Below, piece after piece: positions 58,237 through 64,000 of a stretch of 64,000 bases of DNA. The notes beneath the pieces are model-generated. The model was given only the letters and a program-made list of their open reading frames with translations. It did no database searches and was not told where the DNA came from. The stretch spans positions 1 to 64,000 of the forward strand of contig CALRQP020000001.1 in NCBI GenBank assembly GCA_943370355.1. The letters run 5' to 3'. The position numbers and the translations under genes were made by a program. Source of the stretch: JADCGM01 sp943370355. GTDB lineage: Bacteria; Pseudomonadota; Alphaproteobacteria; Sphingomonadales; Sphingomonadaceae. Every line of letters begins with the position of its first letter. Position 1 is the stretch's first letter.

Positions 58237-59106
58237 ATGGCATTGGTCATTCTTCGATGCGGCGACGCCGAGGCGGAGATTTCGCCCGAAGCCGGCGGTA
58301 GCCTCGCGGCGTGGCGGTGGCAGGGCGAAGACCTCATGCGTCGTGCCGCCAGCGATGCGATCGAGCGCCGCGATCCGCTCGGCTTCGCGATGTTCCCGCT
58401 GGTCCCCTGGTCCAATCGCATCGCGCATGGCCGCTTCAGCTTCGGCGGGCATGATGTGCAACTGCCGCTCAATTTCGGCGATCATCCGCACGCCATTCAC
58501 GGTCATGGCTGGCAAAGGCCCTGGGATGTCGTCGATGCCACCGCAGCGGAGCTTCTGCTGGCCTACGACCATGTGCCCGACAGCTGGCCTTGGGCTTATC
58601 GCGCGGAACTCCGCTATATACTCGGCGGCGACAGTCTCGCCATCGACCTGTCGGTCGAAAACCGCGCGGACGAGCCGATGCCTGCCGGCCTCGGCCTGCA
58701 TCCTTACTATGTCCGCACACCTGCCATGCAGCTTCATGCTCACCTCGACGGCTGGTGGGACACCGACACGTACATCATGCCGGCCGACTACCGGCCCGTT
58801 CCGGCGAAGACCGACTGGTCGGATTGGCTGCATGCGTCCACGACTACGGACAATGTCTTCTCGGGCTGGGACGGTACGGCCGATCTGGTCTGGCCCGAGC
58901 GAAATCTCGCCATGAAGATGACTGCGAACGAACCCGCGCAGTGGATCGTCGTTTATTCCCCAACCAGCGAGACCATTGCCTGCATTGAACCCGTCACCCA
59001 TCCGACTGACGCGATCAACCAGCCGGAATTACCCGGCCTGCGCATCCTGCAGCCCGGTGAACGCTTTGCTCTGAGCACGAACTACCAACCCCGCCGCTAT
59101 CTCTAA
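58237..59106 (+). CDS. Aldose 1-epimerase family protein
   Basis: A 289-residue galactose mutarotase-like protein. The ATG at 58237 (MALVILRCG) is preferred; a 25-residue upstream extension lacks conserved sequence. Active-site elements are the NRIAHGRFSF block, HAIHGHGW with the catalytic His pair (about residues 88-94), LGLHPYY and the Glu near CIEPVTHPTDA. It may act on galactose or another free sugar. No sugar operon is adjacent. Confidence 0.9.
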   Translation: MALVILRCGDAEAEISPEAGGSLAAWRWQGEDLMRRAASDAIERRDPLGFAMFPLVPWSNRIAHGRFSFGGHDVQLPLNFGDHPHAIHGHGWQRPWDVVDATAAELLLAYDHVPDSWPWAYRAELRYILGGDSLAIDLSVENRADEPMPAGLGLHPYYVRTPAMQLHAHLDGWWDTDTYIMPADYRPVPAKTDWSDWLHASTTTDNVFSGWDGTADLVWPERNLAMKMTANEPAQWIVVYSPTSETIACIEPVTHPTDAINQPELPGLRILQPGERFALSTNYQPRRYL

Positions 59107-59192
59107 AAATTGATTCCAATCAATGCCGCTCTGAAGCGCCGGTCCTATCGACCGGGCATTGCAGGCCGGCGCGATCGGCGTTGGGAGAGACC

Positions 59193-59627
59193 ATGGCTTT
59201 CACCGCTTCAGACCCAGACAGCAAGCTGATCAACCTCGCGAACGATCATCAAGTCCAACTCGCCATTTGCGAATCGCTCGAGGCCCTGGCCGATGGGTTG
59301 CCGCAGCTGCCGCCGCCCGCCGTTGTCGCGGACATCGTCGCCTGCCTGACCGACGTCGCCTGGCCGCGTTCGCTATTCGACGAGTCGATGGGCGTCTATC
59401 GCGACATGCCGCCGACCGCCGTCTTCGCCCGCCAACTGGCCCGCGAGTATCAGGAGATCGACGCATCGCATGCGCGTGAACTCATAGGCGAACTTGAACT
59501 CCTTGCCGGTCACAAAGCCGCGCCGCATCCCGAAGAGCTTGGTTATGAATTGCGCTGCCTGTTCGAGGGCCGCCGCCGCGCAATATCCTTCGAGCGCCTT
59601 GCCCTTCTGGCGCTGCTGAGGGTCTGA
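59193..59627 (+). CDS. Hypothetical helical protein, possibly degenerate hemerythrin-like
   Basis: A 144-residue all-helical protein (ATG 59193; an upstream TTG adds four residues). The order NDHQVQLAICESLEALADGLP, DASHARELIGELE and LRCLFEGRRRAISFERL resembles sphingomonad hemerythrin-like proteins, with His19 retained. The usual HHxxxE iron ligand block is replaced (FDESMGVYRD), so iron binding is doubtful. The function is unknown; the family assignment is tentative. Confidence 0.55.
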   Translation: MAFTASDPDSKLINLANDHQVQLAICESLEALADGLPQLPPPAVVADIVACLTDVAWPRSLFDESMGVYRDMPPTAVFARQLAREYQEIDASHARELIGELELLAGHKAAPHPEELGYELRCLFEGRRRAISFERLALLALLRV

Positions 59628-59691
59628 CTGTGACGGTTCAAGGCCGGCGATGCGTGGCCACCGCAACCGGAGTTGGTCAAGAAGTTGGGCG

Positions 59692-61998
59692 TCAGGCCGC
59701 TCTATATTGTTGATCTGCAATGAAGCTCTGCAGGGCTGAATAGGTCATGGGCCGCCCGATAAGGTATCCTTGGGCTGCATCGCATTGGAAGTGGCGCAGC
59801 TTATCAAGCGTAGGCTGGCTTTCTACGCCCTCGGCCACGACCTTGCAGTTGAGGGAGTGGGCAAGCTGGATGGTAGAATTCACGAGGACGGCAGAGCTCT
59901 CGTCCCGCAGCATCGCATCGATGAACGTGCGGTCGATCTTGATCTCATTGGCCGGCAGCATCTGAAGATATTCCAGAGTCGCCAGACCGGTTCCGTAGTC
60001 GTCGATCGATACCGAGACACCCATCAATCGGATTGCCTTCAACATCGTGACCGCCGACTTTTTGTTACTGAGTTCGGCGGTTTCGGTGATTTCGAGCGTC
60101 AGCCGTTGCGGGGCGAGACGATGCTTTGCCAATATGCCACGGATGCGCTCGACGAGCTCGCGATCGTCGAGCATTCGGGGCGACAAATTCACGGCGATGT
60201 CGAATTGGATGCCTCGGGACTGCTGCTCGGCCGCAAAGCGGATGGCACCCTCCAGGACAAAGTTGGTCAGGCCGCTGATATTATCGTGCTGCTCGCAGGC
60301 TGCGATAATCTCGTCAGGACAGATTTCTCCTTTGGTTGGATGTGTCCAGCGGATGAGCGCCTCGGCACCTGATATCCAGCCGGTTTTTAGGTCCAGCTTC
60401 GGCTGATAGGCGATCCAGACGTCGCCTTGTATCATGCCAACATTGAATTGTGACAGCAGCGAGCGCTGCCATTCCGCTTCCTCCGGCTTGATCGCATCAT
60501 ATCCGAGCCAGCGCATATTCTTGGCATCGGCGCGATCCGCGGCGGCCAGCGCACTATCGACGCGGCTTGTCGTTAGGCGACCATGGGTTGAATCAACACC
60601 GAAGCAGACTGACAGGTCGATCGGATTGCCGTTTACCGGAAGGCCATTATTGAAAAGTGCATGGAGGGCACCAAGTTGGTCGCTGAGTGCCCACGCCATG
60701 TCGGCCGGCACAACCCATCCAAACGTTCCGTTCTCCCCATGAAAAAGCTTCTGTAGACCCGTGCCCAACGAAAGGCGCGCGCGCACCAAACGCGCGAGTT
60801 CCGCGATGTTGTCTGGCGTCAGGGACGCTGCCAATGCGGGGAACCGCTTGATCTTGGCGACGACCACGATGTCGTTTGGCGCGAGAGAGATTTGGCGCAG
60901 CGCCGAGAAATTGTCATATCCAGACACTTGATCCGTGGAGACATCGCTTTCGCGCAGTCTCGCTCGAATTCGGCCAACGCTCACGATCGCGAGCAGGATC
61001 ATTGACGGTACGATGTCGACAAAGATCAGGTGCGCCTCAAGGTAGACTGGGAACACGATCAGCGCGACGAGTGCCGCAGCAAGCGCGACTCGTCCGGCGT
61101 GTCGGGAGGACGCGTTCTTGGCGTAGATGCCAACGGCTGTCGTGAAGAGTAGCGCATACAGCCAACCGAGATTAACGGGACGTCCCTGCAAAAGCGTTTC
61201 CGCGCCGATGACGTGAAAATACACGCCCGAGACAGGACCATAGCCTGGCATCAAGTGAACGTCTTCGAGGGCATTCCAAACGACACCCACCAGGACCTGG
61301 CGTCCACGAATGGCTTCGGGAGGCACCTTTCCCTCGATGACATCCTTGGCACTGATTGTTTTGATCGATTTCAGGTTGAACGAGTAGTCGAGCGGAAACG
61401 TCTCACCGGCAGCACCGTCACGGCCGCTGAAGATCGATGAGTAAGAGCGACGTGATAGGTTTCCCGCGTCGACGGCGTAGGGCAACTCCCAAATCTGACC
61501 AAATGCGTTAAATTTGACATCGACCGAGGCCAGATGAGCGAGTTCCGCGAACGCCGGCCGCGGCTCGATTATCGTTGCTTTTCCGCTTTGGCGGTCAAAA
61601 TGCCGTTGGGTCGCTATGTAGACATGGCCTCGGGCCGCCGCGAGCGCATCCGCGAGTGCTTTCTCGTCGCCCGGCGCCTCTTTGCCGTTCAGGTAGAAAT
61701 CAAGGCCGATCCGCTTCGCGCCCATTGCGTTCAGCTGGTTGACGATCTTGGCGTGCAGATCATAGCGCCATGGCCAATTGCCATATTTTTGCACACTCGC
61801 CTCATCGATACCCACAACAACGATATCGCCCGACACAGAGTGCAGATTCAGCTTGTTGCGGGTGGCGCGCAACGATTGATCGATTGGTGCCCCGAGATCG
61901 ATTGCGCCGCAACAAAGCGCCACGACAAAGGCCCAGAACAGCCAGCGGCCCATCTTGGGCCGTAGACGTTGCTTCGGCATCTTCCCTGTCACGCGCAT
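59692..61998 (-). CDS. CHASE2 sensor and EAL c-di-GMP phosphodiesterase
   Basis: A 768-residue signalling protein. It has an N-terminal membrane segment (about 18-37), a periplasmic CHASE2 domain (about 40-275, VVVGIDEASVQKYG and IGLDFYL), three hydrophobic segments (about 280-345), a degenerate GGDEF-like domain with no GGDEF motif (about 360-510), and an EAL domain with the intact EAL motif at about residue 545 (SGAEALIRW) plus VNLSPR, EITETA, DDYGTG and EGVE. It should hydrolyse c-di-GMP. The sensory ligand is unknown. Confidence 0.93.
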   Translation of the reverse strand: MRVTGKMPKQRLRPKMGRWLFWAFVVALCCGAIDLGAPIDQSLRATRNKLNLHSVSGDIVVVGIDEASVQKYGNWPWRYDLHAKIVNQLNAMGAKRIGLDFYLNGKEAPGDEKALADALAAARGHVYIATQRHFDRQSGKATIIEPRPAFAELAHLASVDVKFNAFGQIWELPYAVDAGNLSRRSYSSIFSGRDGAAGETFPLDYSFNLKSIKTISAKDVIEGKVPPEAIRGRQVLVGVVWNALEDVHLMPGYGPVSGVYFHVIGAETLLQGRPVNLGWLYALLFTTAVGIYAKNASSRHAGRVALAAALVALIVFPVYLEAHLIFVDIVPSMILLAIVSVGRIRARLRESDVSTDQVSGYDNFSALRQISLAPNDIVVVAKIKRFPALAASLTPDNIAELARLVRARLSLGTGLQKLFHGENGTFGWVVPADMAWALSDQLGALHALFNNGLPVNGNPIDLSVCFGVDSTHGRLTTSRVDSALAAADRADAKNMRWLGYDAIKPEEAEWQRSLLSQFNVGMIQGDVWIAYQPKLDLKTGWISGAEALIRWTHPTKGEICPDEIIAACEQHDNISGLTNFVLEGAIRFAAEQQSRGIQFDIAVNLSPRMLDDRELVERIRGILAKHRLAPQRLTLEITETAELSNKKSAVTMLKAIRLMGVSVSIDDYGTGLATLEYLQMLPANEIKIDRTFIDAMLRDESSAVLVNSTIQLAHSLNCKVVAEGVESQPTLDKLRHFQCDAAQGYLIGRPMTYSALQSFIADQQYRAA

Positions 61999-62351
61999 TT
62001 TTTCGATCCTTGCCGTCCGATGATTAGGAGCGACCGGTAATCAAACCGTTAACGATACGGCTCGATAGTTCTTAAGGGCGCAGTTGCGGGTGATAAGGCC
62101 TGCGCGCACCCATGCGCCGCACGCGCGCCGTGCCCATCTGGCCTACTTGCTACAGTCGGCAGGTCATCGGCTTGACGTGTTCTGGCTGACTTCGCGACAA
62201 ATGCGACGGGCAGGCGAGCGCTCACTTCATTCGATAGTGCTGCTTGAGCAACCTAAACGGGAAATTAATACCTTGTTTACCATGCCTGTTTACCCTAAGA
62301 CAAAGCGCCGAATCGCCGTTTCGAGCGGTCGGGGTCGAAAGGGGTTCAAAC
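61999..62351. other. Intergenic region with direct repeats
   Basis: The gap between the divergent CHASE2-EAL gene and a small rightward ORF. No gene is supported. It contains two direct TGTTTACC octamers (62274-62281 and 62287-62294, 13 bp apart) in an AT-rich stretch, a plausible regulatory site for the small ORF. It also holds scattered TTAA half-sites near 62050-62075 upstream of the EAL gene. Confidence 0.4.
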
Positions 62352-62435
62352 ATGGCGCGCAACATGAAGGGACAGCCCACTCGTGGGATCTGGGAGTGGA
62401 TATTTGGTGACGGCTGGGGCGGACTGGCGAAGTAA
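62352..62435 (+). CDS. Trp-rich 27-residue small protein
   Basis: A very short ORF with several signs of a real gene: AAAGGGG ribosome site about 7 bases before ATG 62352, a stop at 62433-62435 and a strong terminator at 62471-62499. The peptide has three Trp in nine residues (W14, W16, W22, within GIWEWIFGDGWGG), a basic N-terminus and a short hydrophobic patch. No homologue is known to me. A trp attenuator is unlikely, since no trp gene follows. It could be a small membrane-binding peptide or a non-coding RNA with a chance frame. Confidence 0.45.
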   Translation: MARNMKGQPTRGIWEWIFGDGWGGLAK

Positions 62436-62470
62436 CGCCTTGCCTCCATTGCCGATATGGCGATGAAACA

Positions 62471-62499
62471 AAGGCCCCGGCGACGCCGGGGCCTTTTTT
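62471..62499 (+). terminator. Rho-independent terminator
   Basis: An 11-bp perfect GC-rich stem (AAGGCCCCGGC / GCCGGGGCCTT) with a GAC loop and a run of six T. It lies 35 bases after the small Trp-rich ORF and must end a rightward transcript that starts in the gap before it. Confidence 0.92.
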
Positions 62500-62816
62500 G
62501 TTTAATTGGGTAGACTGCGCAACAACGGTCGCGCCGCTGCGATTGTTCTCTGGCGAGGCACAGGTTGCTCGAAAGCGCTAAATGCTAAGCTTGCACCAGT
62601 GCACTTGCGCCGCCTCAGCGAATTGTTCGCTGCGCAAGCACCTTGCTGCTAAGGTTATCGCCTCCATCAGACATCGCGTCCCGACGCTGCGCACTCGGGC
62701 ATTGAAAAGCTGGTCAAGGAAGGTCAAAATCGGCATCGAATGCAGGTAAGGTGCAAACTGAGTTTCAGACTATCGAGCTGATGTGCAGCGGCCGCACTCT
62801 AAATGGCTGGAACGAT
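62500..62816. other. Intergenic region without recognised features
   Basis: About 317 bases between the terminator and the tRNA gene. No open frame with a credible start, no RNA family and no palindrome of note were seen. A tRNA promoter must lie in its last part, but no clear -35/-10 pair was assigned. Confidence 0.4.
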
Positions 62817-62893
62817 GGCCCCGTAGCTCAGCCGGATAGAGCGACGGTTTCCTAAACCGCAGGCCGGAGGTTCGAATCCTCTCGGGGCCACCA
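62817..62893 (+). tRNA. tRNA-Arg (anticodon CCU)
   Basis: A complete 77-base cloverleaf including encoded CCA. The acceptor GGCCCCG (62817-62823) pairs with CGGGGCC (62883-62889), then A and CCA (62891-62893). The D-arm is TAGCTCAGC, the anticodon loop TTCCTAA gives anticodon CCU (codon AGG), and the T-loop is GGTTCGAATCC. AGG is a rare codon in GC-rich genomes. tRNA-Arg genes are frequent integration targets, but no integrase or att repeat was seen near it. Confidence 0.95.
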
Positions 62894-62923
62894 TTCCATT
62901 TCTTGTCAGGCTTGAACTGCCGG

Positions 62924-63604
62924 TCAAAACGGCTTGGTCGCGCCGAGGAAGCAGATGCCGGCGATGGTGATCCAATAGAGATAGGCGAGCGCGCGGCCAT
63001 AGCCGATCTCGCGCGCCAGTGCGGCCTCTTCGGCGGCATCCGGGCCCGCTGCGAGGCGGCGGAACCGCACGGTCCAGGCACGCATGATGAAGCGGAGGCC
63101 CAGGCCGATCACTAGGGTGAAGGCGTAGAGAAACATCTTTGCGGCATACCAATAGCTGCCCTCGCTCACGAGCAGCGGTCCGTGGCCGAGCCAAGACGAT
63201 ACGGCGACGATCATCAGGCTCGGGATGAGCAGGTAGCGCAGCGCCTCGTCGATCTTGGTCAACCGGATCCCGGCATCGGTTTCCCGCTTGAAGAACGCGG
63301 TCCACGTCAGGGCGAGCCAGGCGACCATCGTACCCCAGATCAGCGTCAGCCAGTGACCGCCGTAAGGCTGCAGACCGTAAAGGTTGCCCATATGCAGGCC
63401 GAGTGGCAACAGCATCAGGATGCCGGTGCGGGCGAGGATATCGATGCGGTAGGCGGTTTCCATATGGCGTCGCCGTTCCTCGAGCGACAGCTTGGGATTG
63501 ACCACATTGTAGGAGGTCTGGAACACGCCCCATTCGCCGCCCAGCCAATAGACCATGCAGAGGATGTGCAGCCACCGCAGCACGTCGAGTTCGGAAATGC
63601 TCAT
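62924..63604 (-). CDS. CopD/HemJ-like integral membrane protein
   Basis: A 226-residue protein with about six hydrophobic segments. The opening WLHILCMVYWLGGEWGVF resembles the first helix of CopD/HemJ-like proteins, with a His as possible heme or metal ligand, and MLLPLGLHMG carries another His. No specific function is known. The ATG at 63604 has a G-rich ribosome site. A perfect 14-bp palindrome lies 60 bases upstream, and an Rrf2-type regulator is divergent beyond it. Confidence 0.7.
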   Translation of the reverse strand: MSISELDVLRWLHILCMVYWLGGEWGVFQTSYNVVNPKLSLEERRRHMETAYRIDILARTGILMLLPLGLHMGNLYGLQPYGGHWLTLIWGTMVAWLALTWTAFFKRETDAGIRLTKIDEALRYLLIPSLMIVAVSSWLGHGPLLVSEGSYWYAAKMFLYAFTLVIGLGLRFIMRAWTVRFRRLAAGPDAAEEAALAREIGYGRALAYLYWITIAGICFLGATKPF

Positions 63605-63663
63605 CGCTGTCCCCCCAGGCAGACGGCGTCAGATATCGCCGATTGGCGCAACGCGCGCAACAA

Positions 63664-63677
63664 TTTGTCCGGACAAA
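63664..63677. promoter_or_regulatory. Perfect palindrome, candidate operator
   Basis: TTTGTCCGGACAAA, a 14-bp perfect palindrome, immediately followed by a related element TGTCCGACA (63678-63686). It sits 60 bases before the CopD-like gene start and about 163 bases before the Rrf2 start, in the shared divergent gap. Confidence 0.6.
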
Positions 63678-63840
63678 TGTCCGACAACAAAAGACGCTCG
63701 GTAGTGTTGGCGTACTAGAACCCCGCAACTGCTGGCTGAATTCCGTCCCTTCCCCGATCTGAAGGCGGTCCTCAACAGACTTGCCCGGTCTGACCGCTAG
63801 GCGGAGCGCTTGCCGCTTTGGTGCAATCGGCTATGCCGTG

Positions 63841-64000
63841 ATGATGCTCCTGCAACGTACCCGCTATGCGCTCCGCTCGCTCATCATGCTCGCCGCGCGC
63901 AGCGACGGTCCGCCGGTACAGACGGGCGAGATCGCCGACACACAGAATGTCCCCCGCAAGTTTCTCGAATTGATTCTGCTCGACCTGAAGTCGGCGGGGA
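63841..64000 (+). CDS. Rrf2 family transcriptional regulator (partial, 5' end)
   Basis: The first 53 codons of an Rrf2-type regulator, cut by the window end. The translated start reads MMLLQRTRYALRSLIMLA and continues with the winged-helix segment TGEIADTQNVPRKFLELILLDL, which is characteristic of the family (IscR, NsrR, RirA and others). The Cys residues that would tell whether it binds an iron-sulfur cluster lie beyond the window. An ATG at 63844 is also possible. It is divergent from the CopD-like gene across the TTTGTCC palindrome. Confidence 0.85.
   Translation, partial: MMLLQRTRYALRSLIMLAARSDGPPVQTGEIADTQNVPRKFLELILLDLKSAG

Noticed and set aside
62352..62499. Trp-rich ORF plus hairpin as a trp operon attenuator
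   Set aside because: The Trp codons are not tandem, no alternative antiterminator pairing was seen, and no trp gene lies downstream.
62817..62893. tRNA-Arg as the attachment site of an integrated element
   Set aside because: No integrase and no repeated tRNA 3' end were seen within the available downstream 1.1 kb; flanking genes look native.

Overview
The window is GC-rich and almost fully coded. It reads as chromosomal DNA of an alphaproteobacterium, most likely a sphingomonad (Sphingomonas and relatives). The grounds are the hemE / ppsR-maf-aroE-coaE-dnaQ order, a RegB/RegA redox pair, DUF1491, YcgN and MmcB genes, an alphaproteobacterial LexA box (GTTC-N7-GTTC), GANTC sites at a putative origin, and a giant PATR-type autotransporter. 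It is mostly conserved housekeeping chromosome, with a few accessory spots. No prophage, CRISPR array, integron or conventional insertion sequence was seen.

Layout. 1-5.7 kb: hemE-hemJ run left and ppsR-maf-aroE-coaE-dnaQ run right from a 305-bp gap holding two perfect DnaA boxes, an AT-richer flank and five GANTC sites; this is the likely replication origin, placed as in Caulobacter. 5.8-10.1 kb: hpf-ptsN-PilZ-thioesterase-DUF1491, a SleB-type cell-wall hydrolase, the SOS gene mmcB with its LexA box, and a transglutaminase-like protease. 10.1-20.4 kb: regBA, a class A PBP, a YgjP/YcgN/SCO set, an ankyrin protein, a queuosine-precursor transporter with a nucleotidyltransferase, and MATE and MFS transporters. 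20.5-24.1 kb: an LpxH-like phosphoesterase coupled to a GT4 glycosyltransferase, WecB and a thioesterase. 24.2-29.3 kb: dnaN, recF and gyrB read leftward; a 0.5-kb DUF559 cassette with palindromic inverted repeats sits exactly between dnaN and recF and is open in frame into recF. 29.4-34.9 kb: a DsbA/GST-kappa protein, scoAB, a histidine phosphatase, a VOC protein, rlmN and a LuxR-type regulator. 35.2-45.8 kb: one 3,522-residue autotransporter with a strong terminator. 46-54.4 kb: cfa, a small repeat-flanked gene, DUF1801, argG, an NTF2-like gene, an FAD oxidoreductase / membrane protein / GtrA cluster, and marC. 54.5-59.6 kb: an SPFH / ribbon-helix-helix pair, folD-DUF167-yggT, a double cold-shock protein with an RGG-like tail, aldose epimerase and a hemerythrin-like protein. 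59.7-64 kb: a CHASE2-EAL phosphodiesterase, a 27-codon Trp-rich small ORF with its own terminator, tRNA-Arg(CCU), a CopD-like membrane protein and the start of an Rrf2 regulator.

How the parts fit: replication (origin, dnaN, recF, gyrB, dnaQ), heme and cofactor synthesis, redox and nitrogen/PTS control, and envelope building (PBP, hydrolase, glycosyltransferase, WecB, GtrA cluster, autotransporter) dominate. The most unusual items are the DUF559-RecF junction, the internally duplicated autotransporter beside a LuxR regulator and palindrome, the Trp-rich small ORF, and several palindromic candidate operators.
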